A stretch of 64,000 nt of DNA from Ananas comosus (GCF_001540865.1 NC_033635.1:5516559-5580558), one strand, 5' to 3'; shown: positions 50,137 to 62,187, numbered from the stretch's first letter. Notes: generated from the sequence alone by a model not told the origin. Translations and numbers: made by a program.

Positions 50137-50287
50137 TGTTGGAGATTTTAGTACACTAGGTTTCTTCAAAAATCTTATTCTAAAATTACTGATCAAAATT
50201 TTATTTGTAAATATAGTCTCCTCAGAAAAAAAATTACATGAAAGCGGTGAATGGTTCACCCAATTCGGCAAATTTTTTACGGAGAGA
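50137..50287. other. Filler DNA replacing exon 4 in the dead copy
   Basis: The copy leaves the intact gene's sequence at about 18100 and rejoins it at about 19255. The 150 bp between matches neither, except for CGGTGAATGGTTCACC (about 50248), which is also the palindromic core of the foldback elements at 15529 and 61572. Confidence 0.6.
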
Positions 50288-51877
50288 GATATCGGTGAAT
50301 ACAATTAACAATTTCTAATTAGGGATTTTTTACTTATTTGCCTGTATATTTTTGTGTTGTTTTGGTTTTTGTTGTTGTTCTTGTTTTTTGTTGTATGTAT
50401 TTAATGGAAGTTTTGGTGGTTTACTTATGTGGGTTTTATTTAGCAGACTTCCTTAATTAGACCCTTTGTTGTTTGTGCTGTCCTAAGAGGAGTAACTTTT
50501 GATGAAGCCAAATATAACAGCTTCATTGACCTACAAGATAAACTCCACCACAACATTTGTCGATATAGTTTTTCCTGTAATTTACTTGAGTGTTAATAAA
50601 TTACTTTTAGTTGAACATCGTCCCCAACTGACATTTGATTATTTCTTTATTTTAATGCCAGGAGGAGGACTTTAGTTGCTATTGGTACTCAAGATTTGGA
50701 CACATTGCAAGGCCCCTTCTCGTATGAGGTAAGCTTCTTTAGCTAATTCTAGCTGTTCTGCTTTAATAATGAGTCTTGCAGACTTTTTGCTTTTCGACTT
50801 CCATTTATAAAGCTAGTTATCATTTTGGGTTCTCCGGATTTAGAATGAACAAAATGCAAAGACAAGAATATGATACTTACTTTCCTACTTGAAAGTGTTG
50901 CCTCTCCTTGAAGTCACTAGATCAACTCTAATTTTGATTCTGTAATAAATATGGTGCATGTAATAGTTTTGAGTATGTCTTGTTGCCTATTTTTTCTCCT
51001 CCTGAGGATTAGTGTGTCAATCGTGATTCTTTCTTAATTCATTAACTAGTTTTGTCGTTCTCATCTCTCAAGCAATGCCGCCGACGGAGATAAACTTTGT
51101 CCCTTTAAAGCAGGTAAATAGACACATTTATTGTCTTTATGTGAAATCATTCTGTATTTCATGATGTAATTGCATTGTATTTTTTTGTGGCTCTTTCTGT
51201 ATGAATGATAAACTTGAGGTCCAACTTGTCTCTTTTTCTAGTGAAGAATCTTGAGTATCAAACTTGCCAAGATTAGATGTACATCAATTTTCAACAATAA
51301 TGAAACAGCATAGGTATTCTCTTTAATTTTTCTTCCGAAATCCATCATGCTAGACAATAGCGATTATGCCTTTTTATTTTTGGTGTTTGCGCCATTGGAC
51401 ATATTAGACTTCAAAACTGATACTCTAAATTATGGTTATTTAAATCTATCAAAAACCAATATTATAATGAAGGGTTACGTCCATGTTACTTACAGTTCAT
51501 AGTAAAATATTTGATACTAACGAATCTTGCAAAAAGGGGACAAAGCATATGGTATTTGAGAAAGCTTGTAACACTGTAGAATGGTTCATTACTTTCTTCA
51601 GACTTGAATTTCTATTATAAAAGCAGTGTCATCAATGAAAACACAAACTGCCAAGCACAAGTTTGATAAGGCAGATACTTATCATGTTTAATGGTTCTCA
51701 AATAGTGATCACTTGATATTGATATGCTTGTAGGCATGTCTTTGTCAAATTGTTATATATTCCATGAGTGACAATAATATATTTTTAGTGAATCTCTTCA
51801 TAATTGTGCAAAAGGCTTCTAACAGCAAATATACCTTTTCTAATCAGCTTCTTATTGTACACCTATGAAGAGTATGC

Positions 51878-53873
51878 TATTGTTGTTATGCTAGTTCTAG
51901 TTGACCTAGAAAGTTCAGTTTATTTTAAATTGATTTAAAGCCAGATTGCATATGCACTTAAATGAGATTGTCCCTATTATTTATCAATGGTGGTTATAGC
52001 ATCCTAAATTTCTGCACCTGGTTATCTATTGATCCGTCTTGTAGATGGCACATTCTTCTCTATTTGTATATGTTCACATTTCTTCAATAGCTAGTTTGGT
52101 AAACAGGCGATTGAAAATATGTCCTCTAAGTCGTCTGATATGAGATTTAAAGTTCAAATACGAGGACCATTACATATAGCAGATAGTATTGAAGAAGTAA
52201 CTAATACAAAAACGTAACTATCCACAGCGCAGGTCTGAACAGTAATTTATCAGGCTGATGGTTGAAATAAGTTTTAAATCTTCATTATGCTGACTGTTAT
52301 CACTCTACATACTTTTATCTCTTATATTATCTTTTCTTTTTTGTTAGGTTCATTCTTGTGATCTTCATTTTGTCCGTATATGTCCCCACACTGTAGCTTC
52401 TTAAAATAGTTACTTGTACAATTATCTCCTGTTGGAAAGAATTAGCACGGTGACCTTTTCCCTGACATGTTTTTTCTTTAAATTTTGTGCTCTTTTTCCT
52501 GGCCAAAAGCTTCAGGACTGACGAACTACTTGAGTTTTACAAAGTAAGCACCTACATAGCTCCTCAAAAATGTCCTATGTTACTTCTATGATACATTAGC
52601 TTTCATGAGTCTTAATAATAATAATATAATATAATGGTAAAAATGTATAGAACTTACCTTTGCTATAGATCATTTTGATATGACTACCTAACCTTTCAAA
52701 AAATTGATTTTAGTACCTAACTTTTCAATTTGTTTGGTTTAAGTCATTTGATAGCCCTTTCAATATAAATTAAGCTGATTGCTTTCTTTAATAAATTTAT
52801 AGTTACATGAATTGCAAAAATATGCTAATTAAGCTTGTAAGGATAAACATTGTATTCAAATTTGAAGTGACTCTTATTGTTGTTATGCTAGTTCTAGTTG
52901 GCCTAGAAAGTTCAGTTTATTTTAAATTGATTTAAAGCCAGATTGCATATGCACTTAAATGAGATTGTCCCTATTATTTTATCAATGGTGGTTATAGCAT
53001 CCTAAATTTCTGCACTTGGTTATCAATTGATCCGTCTTGTAGATGGCACATTCTTCTCTATTTGTATATGTTCACATTTCTTCAATAGCTAGTTTGGTAA
53101 ACAGGCAATTGAAAATATGTCTTCTAAGTCGTCTGATATGAGATTTAAAGTTCAAATACGAGGACCATTACATATAGCAGATAGCATTGAAGAAGTAACT
53201 AATACAAAAACGTAACTATCCACAGCGCAGGTCTGAACAGTAATTTATCAGGCTGATGGTTGAAATAAGTTTTAACTCTTCATTATGCTGACTGCTATCA
53301 CTCTACATACTTTTATCTCTTATATTGTCTTTTCTTTTTTGTTAGGTTCATTCTTGTGATCTTCATTTTGTCCATATATGTCCCCATACTGTAGCTTCTT
53401 AAAATAATTACTTGTACAATTATCTCCTGTTGGAAAGAATTAGCACGGTGACCTTTTCCCTGACATGTTTTTTCTTTAAACTTTGTGCTCTTTTTCCAAG
53501 CCAAAAGCTTCAGGGCTGACGAACTACTTGAGTTTTACAAAGTAAGCACCTACATAGCTCCTCATCAATGTCCTATGTTACTTCTATGATACATTAGCTT
53601 TTATGAGTCTTAATAATAATAATATAATATAATGGTAAAAATGTATAGAACAGCTCAACTTACCTTTGCTATAGATCATTTTGATCTGACTACCTAACCT
53701 TTCAAAAAATTGATTTTAGTACCTAACTTTTCAATTTGTTTGGTTTAAGTCATTTGATAGCCCTTTCAATATAAATTAAGCTGATTGCTTTCTTTAATAA
53801 ATTTATAGTTACATGAATTGCAAAAATATGCTAATTAAACTTGTAGGGATAAACATTGTATTCGAATTTGAAG
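51878..53873 (+). repeat. Tandem duplication of about 996 bp carrying exon 8
   Basis: Unit 1 (about 51878-52873) and unit 2 (about 52874-53873) are near-identical and each contains an exon 8 equivalent and the surrounding intron. The intact gene has this segment once (about 20855-21815). The junction joins TTTGAAGT to CTTATTGTTGTTATG. Confidence 0.85.
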
Positions 53874-55114
53874 TTACAGAGTCATTAACAGACCAAATCA
53901 AATAAAGTAAAAGTTTAGGTCGCAAAATCAAAATTTTTGAGGGTTAGGTAGCCAAATGGGTAGTAGTTGAGATAACTTCTGTACATTCTTATGTAATATA
54001 ATTAGGCCTCATTTTGCTCCTATTTTCTTTCTTAAACTATAATTATCATTTTGACATAGTTGCTGTACCTAATTTTTTCCAAATTAATCCCACATTTACT
54101 GTATGTTTAGAACCTTTGTTCTCAACACTTGTGTCATCATTGATGAAGTGACTCTTCACCACATTTTGCAGTCAAATATGAAACTGAAGAAATTTTTGCG
54201 CATAATCGAGAATTCTCCTGTCTACCCTGTGATATATGACAGCAATAGGCGAGACAATGGTTTGGCAGGAAAAAAACACTCTTTTTCTTGACCTGTAAAA
54301 TAATTATGCTATATTTGTTATTCTTGTTTCATCTGTATTTTTTTTCATCTAGTTGTATATATATTCTTTTGGTGAGGGATGCTTATGAATACCACTATTC
54401 CCATAACTGAATCCTGCTAATGAATTGTTTTGAGTTTATCTAAATAGAAGATGGTGGCTCGAAGCAGCATGTACAATCTTGGCTCAGAAAAAGCTAACTT
54501 CTTAGAAATTTCTGCTTGACGGCTATACTTTAGGCCTCATGAATAGTGCCCGAATATATTGCTTAAGGCTTGGTTCAAGCTTGAGTGGAACCTGAATATT
54601 GCTATGTAAATTTGGACTGAGTCATTCATGTATCGGCCTTTTCTTTTTAAAACTCTTATTATTCTAACTATATAAGTTTGCTCTCTACTTAAGATATGCA
54701 AGTTGGCTTATAACATAAGAGGGGTAGAAAGCATCTAGATCATTTATTTACTGAATGTGTTTTGTCAAATTAAATTTTCTTCTACTTTTGCATAGGTTGC
54801 AAGGGCTGGATATTTGGAGGTGCTCACGTGGATCTTATGTTCCCATGAGGAGAATTTTTCAACGTTAAAACGAGAGGATGATGGGAAGAAAGCAGTCATT
54901 ATTGTGAATCCTCGTTCATCTAAATTTGAGGTTTACTTATTATTCTCTCAAATGTCTCTAACTTTATTTCTTTTGTTTTACTCTTTAAGTCGCACCTACC
55001 TTCAGCTGAAAAGGTATAAAATTTCTCAATTATATTTCATTCTCTTGGATACTTTAGTTGTTGCTGATACCACATATCACCATGTAGCTGAATACAACAT
55101 ATATATTGTGTTGT

Positions 55115-55295
55115 TTTTGTGATATCTGGCCTCTGATACCTGCAACTGAATACAGCTTATATCTGTTTTTGTGATTTCTAGCCTCTGATACCTGCAGCTG
55201 AATACAACTTACATCTGTTTTGTGATTTCTGGCCTCTAATACCTGCAACTGAATACAGCTTATATCTGTTTTTGTGATTTCTGGCCTCTCATACA
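55115..55295 (+). repeat. Minisatellite expansion in intron 14 of the dead copy
   Basis: About four copies of a unit of roughly 45-55 bp (GTGATTTCTGGCCTCT, GATACCTGCA, CTGAATACAGCTTATATCTG). The intact gene shows only two partial units at 27125-27195. Confidence 0.7.
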
Positions 55296-56733
55296 TCTAC
55301 TTATTAATTCACCCATTGTATGGTTGAATTAAATAAATGCACTAATTAGATGCATAAGTTGCGGCTGTTGGGAATTTCTGGCGTTAATAGGGTTATACTT
55401 TGTACATAACATAACTTTTACATGTGTTTTGCGGAATAATATTCTTAGTTGAAACTTCAAATTGTTCAGAAATCTACACGATTTCACTTTAGGAATTATG
55501 TATAAATATTTCACTCAGTCCTATTTGATATTCATTCTTGGCTAGCTTGTATCCCCTCTCTTCTATGTTTCTTTTTCGTTTTTGAAATGTTAGAGGAATT
55601 TCGTAGTTCTTTTGTCATAGTTAACATGACGCCTTTGATATCCTAGGACCTTTCAAATTGAGTCATTCAATTAAAATGTTTTTCCCTAATCTTCTTGTGA
55701 ATATTTGCTTCATATGCATTTGTTATTTGTACGGTTCAGAAAGAGTTAAAAGAAGTGGATATTGGGAAAGATATAGAAAGCATTGAACCTGTTGTAGCAT
55801 GAAATGAGAGGAAAAAAAGAGAGTACCAAGTGAATGTAGTTGTTGTCGTTAAATGAATAACAATCTCTATTCACAACATGTTTGAAATCAGAAATCACCT
55901 TTAATTTCTACCCTCTGGCCTTTCTGCTGATTTATTTTTTAGAATTTGCATTAAGAAAGTTTCCTGTTCATTCTAGGAATATCCTTGGAATTAGATCTTA
56001 AGTTTGAAGTTAAAAAATTGAGCCTAGCTATCCTTGGTATTGAATGCGTGCCTGTCGCAAGCATATGCACGCGTGCATCATGTAGGATGCTAATATCCAG
56101 TGAACAAAGCTTGCTAATCTATCCTTCATCATTGAAGTAACAGGGAGTTTCTTAGTGAAAAAATGCATTTTGACTGCTCACTGGATTGTAGCCTTTGACA
56201 TGTTTTAACTGCTATCAATGTTAGAAGCTCCCCATGCTGTTTGTTTTATTTGAACTCTACAAGTAAATTAAGCAGACTCCAATTTAACAGGCCAATGTAA
56301 TGGTAGGAATATATCATACTTGAGAGTCAGTTCCATATCTATCGAACACACTATCTGAGGTAGGAATTTTGGTGATGAATTTTTGTAAGCATAAAGATGT
56401 AATAGATACCGATGAGTTCAAGCATCATTATCAAACTTTGATGCAGGAGCAGCTAATTTAATTCTAGATACATTGTAATCAAGAAAAATGTGATTTTAAA
56501 TGGTTCTTTTTTTGTTATATGGATGTTAGAAGGCCTAAAGTTGAATGGTTGGTGCTAGATGAAGAAAAAAAGAATGCTATTTGGATTGCTGCAAATATTT
56601 CAAGGAATGACACTGAATTTGGAGTTTAGAATTGATTACATAAAACTTAACAATTTTCTTGCGATGAGTTTATAATTAGCTACCTAAGTGCGTTGAGCCT
56701 CAGTTATCTTTTGGTTTTTACTAATATAAGTTA

Positions 56734-57243
56734 GGGGCAATTTCTTATATACCCCTGAAAAGTTTCCGACTTTTCGATTTACCCCTCTTAGAAGGCTAAT
56801 ATTGATAATACCCCTCCTACGTTCCAACCTATTTCTAATATACCCTTAGAGTTAAAATATGTTAAGTAACACTGTTATCTCTGTAAAATTACTATTTTGC
56901 CATTTTCAAATATACCCTTCCACCATCATTGTCTTTTTTATTTGTCCTTAAAGTCAGGAGCACAAAAAGTATTTTAACTTTTTGTCTTTTCCAATATACC
57001 CCTCTACCGTAACCAACCTTTCTTATTTGCCTTTAAGTTAAGGGCAAAATTGGCATTTTAATTTTTTTTAACTGTGATAGATATTTAACTCACGTTTAAC
57101 TCAGGTTAACTTAACAGGAGATAACTACAGGGGGTATTTTGTAATAACGGTGGAACATATGAGGGGCATTTTAGAAAGAAAAAAAAAAGTAGGGATAAAT
57201 CGGATATTTCCAGACGCATGAGGGGTATATAGGCAATTATCCC
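56734..57243. mobile_element. Mutator-type MITE (510 bp) in intron 14 of the dead copy
   Basis: The left end GGGGCAATTTCTTATATACC and the reversed right end GGGATAATTGCCTATATACC form a terminal inverted repeat of about 23 bp. Perfect 9-bp target duplications TATAAGTTA are at 56725-56733 and 57244-57252. The intact gene has the unoccupied site at about 28606-28614. Nine-base duplications are the signature of Mutator elements. The interior is made of short ATATACCCCT-like words in both orientations and has no coding capacity. Confidence 0.85.
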
Positions 57244-57990
57244 TATAAGTTATTTCTCTTTTTTTCCCCCTCAAATTCCTAAGACATTATGTTTATGTTT
57301 GGCACTTTGTTTTTGTGCAGGTTGTTCGAACAAGTCTGACGTCATGCTTATTGAAAACTTTGAAGCACAATATTGACCATCCGAGGGCAATAAAAGTACT
57401 CTGTGCAGATCCCATGTGGCTAATCATCTTGTTGTTCTGTGCTGTTTCATCCGTGTAGGTTATCATCTTCTTGTTTTATTCTTTTTTCTTCTAGGCTTTT
57501 TTTCGTGTGTGTGCGCGTGTGTGCGTGTTTTGCTTGCTACTTTTTACTCTTCTCTTCCTGATCACATTTTATCAGAGATTTGCATTGGTAAAGAAGGTTG
57601 GGACTAATCAATTTGGTGATATTAATTCTGTTTCTAGGTGTTAGTTAAACAACTAATATGTATGTTCATTTACTGTTCTTAGTCTTGATGTCAAATTATT
57701 TCATTGATAGAGGCATATCTACACGCCCTGTTTGTCTAGTGATCCTAGATTTATTGACTTTGTTTCTTTAACCAAGTTGTTTATCTTCATCGGTACAAAG
57801 GAAGACTATTAGAACATAATTTGCGAGTGCAACTCATTATCAATTATAAATCTTTATTTCCTTTTTCTGTTGAACATAGATATTTGAAGTTGGTGACGTG
57901 GTGACACTTGACGCTGCACGTGATGTTGGTGCTGCAAATAATCGTCGACTTGCAGCATTATATTGCAATGTAACCTCGGGATTTGAGGTA

Positions 57991-58085
57991 TCTATATCTA
58001 TATCTATCTATATAACTCTTGAATCGAGAGTTCCTACGGCGCGCTCCCCGCGTTTTGCGGGGGCCTCGCGCGAGAGAGAGAGGGA

Positions 58086-58130
<45 letters not shown>

Positions 58131-58276
58131 GGAGCTCTCTCTCTCCGGGCGCGCGGGGGGTGCGGGCCGCCCGCACATGGCAGCCCCACCCCCCCCCCCC
58201 ACCCAACCGGGTCCCCACCTCTCCTCTCTCTGTCTGCTCTCTCTCTCTCCCTCTCCCCTCTCCCCTCCCTCTCTCT

Positions 58277-58309
<33 letters not shown>

Positions 58310-59262
58310 CCGCACCCTCCCTCCAGCTCTCTCATCCCCACGTGCGCGGGACCCGCACCCGGCGGTGCGCAGGACCCGCACGCGGGTCGCGCGGGCCCGC
58401 GCGCCTGCACGCGACCCGCACCCGCGGTGGCGCGGCCGCGCCCCTGCACGCGACCCTCGCCCGGCGGGTGCGCGGCCCCCTCTTTCTTTCCCCTCTTTTC
58501 TTCTCCCCCCAGCCGGCCCCCGCTCTCTCCCCTCCGGCTCTCTCCCTGTCTCTCCTCTCTCCCGCCCCCCCCCCCGTCTCTCTCCCCTCTGTTCTCTCTC
58601 CTCCACCCCACTCTCTCTCTCCCCCCCCCTCTCCCCCTCCCCCAGCGGAGGGGGCGCGGCGCAGTCGCTGGCCAGTGGCGGCTCCCGCCGCTGACGCCGG
58701 CGCGGGCGCGAGGCCCCCTGCAGGCGTGCGCCGGGCGCGGCACCGGCGCGTGGCGGCAAACAGGGCGAGGCGGGCGCAAAGCGGGTTGGGGGGGCGGAGG
58801 GGGGTGGGGTGGGGAGAGGACTGAGGGAGAGAGGGGAAGAGAGAGAGAGGGAGGGAGGGGGCGAGAGGGAGAGAAAGAGAGAGAGAGAGAAGAGAGAGCC
58901 AGAAGGGAGAAAGAGAGAGAGAGAGCCAGAGGGAGAAGAGAGAGAGAGAGAGAGCAGAGGGAAAAGAGAGAGAGAGGGAGAGAGAGAGTGTTTTTAAAAT
59001 TTAAATTTACAGATTTTATATTTTTATATTTAGATTTTAAATTTAATAGTTAGCATACAGCGTTTATTTTAATTTTAATTGGGTGTTTCAGATTTTAATT
59101 TTTTTTATTTCTCTCTATTTAAACATTTTTTTAAATTTTACTTTCTTCATTTTTGAAGTTTAACTTTTGGAATTAGATTTAAAAATAAAAAAATAAAAAA
59201 AATTATTTAAATATTTTAAAAATTATATAAATGTCCCGCCGCGAAGCGCGGGGCTTCACTAG
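57991..59262 (+). mobile_element. Helitron (1272 bp) in intron 16 of the dead copy
   Basis: The insertion begins TCTATATCTATATCTATC right after GAGGTA and ends GGGGCTTCACTAG right before TTAGTTTTATTACTC; the intact gene reads GAGGTAATAGTTTTATTACT. So it has TC at the 5' end, CTAG at the 3' end, lies between A and T, and makes no target duplication, all standard for Helitrons. A GC hairpin (CCCGC ... GCGGG, 59235-59252) stands ten bases before the end. Two more hairpins are near the 5' end (AACTCT/AGAGTT at 58013-58031 and CCCCGC/GCGGGG at 58046-58062). The interior is GA tract, then CT tract, a very GC-rich block (58330-58800) and GA tract again. It encodes no RepHel protein; the long open frames are repeat artefacts. 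Confidence 0.85.
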
Positions 59263-61453
59263 TTAGTTTTATTACTCAAGTATTTGAATTAGTTGCGTAC
59301 ACGTCAAATCACTTAATAATGAAACCATATTTTGATGACTTATTCCGCCTATCTTTTCATCCAGGATATATCTGATATTTAATATGTTGGTTGTTGTAAG
59401 AATTGATAGTAAGAGGTATACTCCTCATGAGACTAGGACTCTTGTTGTTTAATTTGGTCCTTGACTATTCACGTTAGTTGTGAACAAACTTAAATAAGGG
59501 ATAGAACAGTGTAAAATATTTCTTGATAAGTATTTTTCCCTAACTAATGCAGCATATGGTCTCTCACATGCATATTTGGTATAATGAGAAAAATCTCAGA
59601 ATTAAAGGCTTTTCTTTTGGGTAGAGAATTGATCCAATGTAAGTGTTGAGAAAAGCATGTTTCAGCTGCTACATGACTAAAATTTGATCCATCAGCTGGA
59701 ATTGTTAACCAGTTAAAAATGTATTTTTCTTGGCTTCATAACTTTGTAACATACAATTATTAGATTAACCTCTTTGCTTTATCCTCCATACATTAACCAC
59801 TTTTTTTTTTAAGTTCCTGATGGACATTCAGAGCTTCAACCTAGTTAGATGCCCATCAGTCTAGTGATTAATACCGTACAGGGACCTTGTGCCCAATTTT
59901 TAATTTTCAATATTTCAGGTTGAAAAAACTTATGCTGCCTTGAGGTGTCTGAATTGCAAGTTAAAAATAGCAAGATTTTATAGTTAAGAAAAAGCTGTAG
60001 GGAATTACTTCTTTTTGATTCGGATGTTGCTGTTAAATAATGGCTGAAACTAATGGGGGCATGATATGAAGAAGTATCTTAGTATGGTAGGAAGCAGTTT
60101 ACGTAAATTTGATTCACTTGTACTTTTATTATTGTTTTTCCTATGGTCTTCTTTCTCACTTTTAGATGTTCTTACTTCTTTTTGTTAAATAACTTCTAAA
60201 ATTTCAAGCAAATATTCCTTCGTAAGCACCAGCCTAATAGCAGGGTAATTTATCCGCGTTGCATACTCTAGTAGCCTTGTAAATTGCAGTTACGATGCAA
60301 GGAAGACGAAGATGATCTTGAACTTCATTTTGGTTTTCTCTTTCTTTTACTTGTCTGTGTGATGCATTATGATATTATCAATAAATATTACTTTTCCGAT
60401 CGGAGCTTGAAAAGTTTTTACTGCTGTTTTATGAAATACAATGCGAGAGAAGCATGTACCTATACATTGATCTATTCACATTTGCCCGTTGCTTTGCAGG
60501 ACATGGTAGGTTTGGTGGAAAGAATCATGAAAATCGTGAGAGCTCCTCATGTCCCAGTTGGTGATAGTTTTATGAGACCTTCAGAGGTAGGAACACCCCT
60601 GTTGTGTCATCTGATCCAGATAATGTCATGTTTTTGTATTCATTCTCCTTCTATTTCCTTGTTTTTCCATAACAAGGATATGTAACTGTATGTAATTGTT
60701 AATGTGCGTGAAGGAACCGGAGTTTTTCCCCAATCGACAATGTAGCATCATATTCAAGGGGAAAGAGATTGGCGACTTTGGCATTGTTCATCCTGAGGTA
60801 CCGCCACTTAACTTTTGAATTCTCATAGCATGATGGCGATGCAAATGATGGCGATACAATCAGTTGTCTATAAACGCCAAGAAGCATCTGTCTAACATGA
60901 GTGCTGCATCGGTGTTTGCACTTAGCATAATGATAATGCAATTTTAGTTATCTATCTTCGAAACGGCTAGTCAACTTGGTCGTGTCTTTTTTCAGACTTA
61001 ATTTTTTGTATTAATCTAATTTACTACTTATTACCCTCCTAGGTATTGAAGAAATTTGGTATTCCTGATCCATGCTCATTCGTGAAAATTGACGTTCAGG
61101 CTTTATTATAGTGTCAGCTTTGTTTTATTCTACCCATTCTTTTTGAGTCGAAATCTTTATTTTTTTGATGGCTGAATTTGAAACTGCGACAAGATATGAA
61201 GGTTAAGACCTGACGAGATATGAAGATTAAGAGTTGCGCCCAGAGCATCTTAAAACTATATTGGTACATCAGATTTTTGACAGACTTCGTCATTTGATTG
61301 AAATTGGCAGATACTAATATGGTAACTTATGCAAAGAATCTTTGCATCTTTTGTATTTTCGCAAGATACTACAATGATTTGCTTTAAATTAATATCTGTG
61401 TCAACTTGTTCCACTTTTCCCTAGATACTTTTGCTTGTAGCAGGTGTGAAAAG

Positions 61454-61454
<1 letters not shown>

Positions 61455-61514
<60 letters not shown>

Positions 61515-61522
61515 NTCTCTCT
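61455..61522 (+). repeat. (CT)n microsatellite downstream of the dead copy
   Basis: About 30 CT units with one N at 61515, followed by GTGTGCGCACGCGCGCG. The counterpart after the intact gene is at 31816-31880. Confidence 0.9.
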
Positions 61523-61571
61523 GTTGCGTGTGCGCACGCGCGCGTGTCTGCGTCTCTCACTCTCTCTGATT

Positions 61572-62135
61572 GGGCTTTTTTTGCAAATAGCCCCCTAACT
61601 AATTTTTTTTTAAAATTGGCCCTGTCAAAAATTTATTTGCAAAAATGGCCCTGGTCCCACCACGTCAGCGTCACGTCAGCGCCACGCGGGCGGGGCTGGG
61701 CCATGTGTTTAAGTTGAACACAGTGAACCATTCACCGTGTTCAATATAAGGTTTTTGTATTAGACACGGTGAATGGTTCACCGTGTCCAATACAAAATAG
61801 TTAACTGCGAGGTATTTGTATTGGACACGGTGAATCATTCACCGTGTCCAATACAAATAATTGAACACGGTGAATGATTCACCGTGTCCAATACAAACAC
61901 CTACAACTTAGTCATTTTTGGCTAAGTTGAAGGTCACCGTGTCCAATACAAAAATCTTGTATTGAACACGGTGAATGGTTCACCGTGTTCAACTTAAACA
62001 CATGACCCAGCCCCGCCCGCGTGGCGCTGACGTGGCGCTTGCGTGGCGAAACCAGGGCCATTTTTGCAAATAAAATTTTGACAGGGCCAATTTTAAAAAT
62101 AAAATTTATCAAAGGGCTATTTGCAAAAAAGGCCC
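61572..62135. mobile_element. Foldback, Mutator-like element with five internal palindromes (564 bp)
   Basis: The two halves are inverted copies: the left arm starts GGGCTTTTTTTGCAAATAGC and the reversed right arm GGGCCTTTTTTGCAAATAGC, and the match continues for about 190 bases through GCCACGCGGGCGGGGCTGGG. Perfect 9-bp target duplications TCTCTGATT lie at 61563-61571 and 62136-62144. Inside are five palindromes of about 38 bp around CACGGTGAATSRTTCACCGTG, plus a half unit near 61932. No coding capacity. A relative with the same inner units lies at 15529-15891. Confidence 0.85.
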
Positions 62136-62187
62136 TCTCTGATTTCTTCGTGACTGCTGGACTGTTGAGGCTGTTGTTTATTGAATA

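Larger units (their letters stand above)
50447..61111 (+). pseudogene. Decayed second copy of the PheRS beta gene
   Basis: Exon equivalents: 5 at 50447-50562, 6 at 50662-50728, 7 at 51072-51113, 8 twice at 52502-52543 and 53500-53541, 9 at 54172-54248, 14 at 54796-54930, 15 at 57321-57395, 16 at 57880-57987, 17 at 60500-60586, 18 at 60714-60797, 19 at 61043-61111. All keep the lengths of the intact gene. Exons 1-4 and 10-13 are absent. Exon 4 and its surroundings (18100-19255 in the intact gene) are replaced by about 150 bp of filler at 50137-50287; exons 10-13 vanish in one deletion joining equivalents of about 22553 and 26664. Broken splice sites: exon 5 donor GT to AT, exon 7 acceptor AG to AA, exon 8 acceptors AG to TG and AG to AA, exon 9 donor GT to GC. 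Joining exon 9 to 14 would also shift frame. Loss of the start, editing region and B5 region means no working subunit. Confidence 0.95.

Noticed and set aside
57898..59053. Several overlapping open frames of 240-344 codons on both strands.
   Set aside because: They arise in GA/CT and GC-rich repeats inside a Helitron, where stop codons are rare in all frames. The products are Ser/Leu/Pro or Arg/Glu/Gly repeats with no domain, and the element is an intron insertion in a dead gene.
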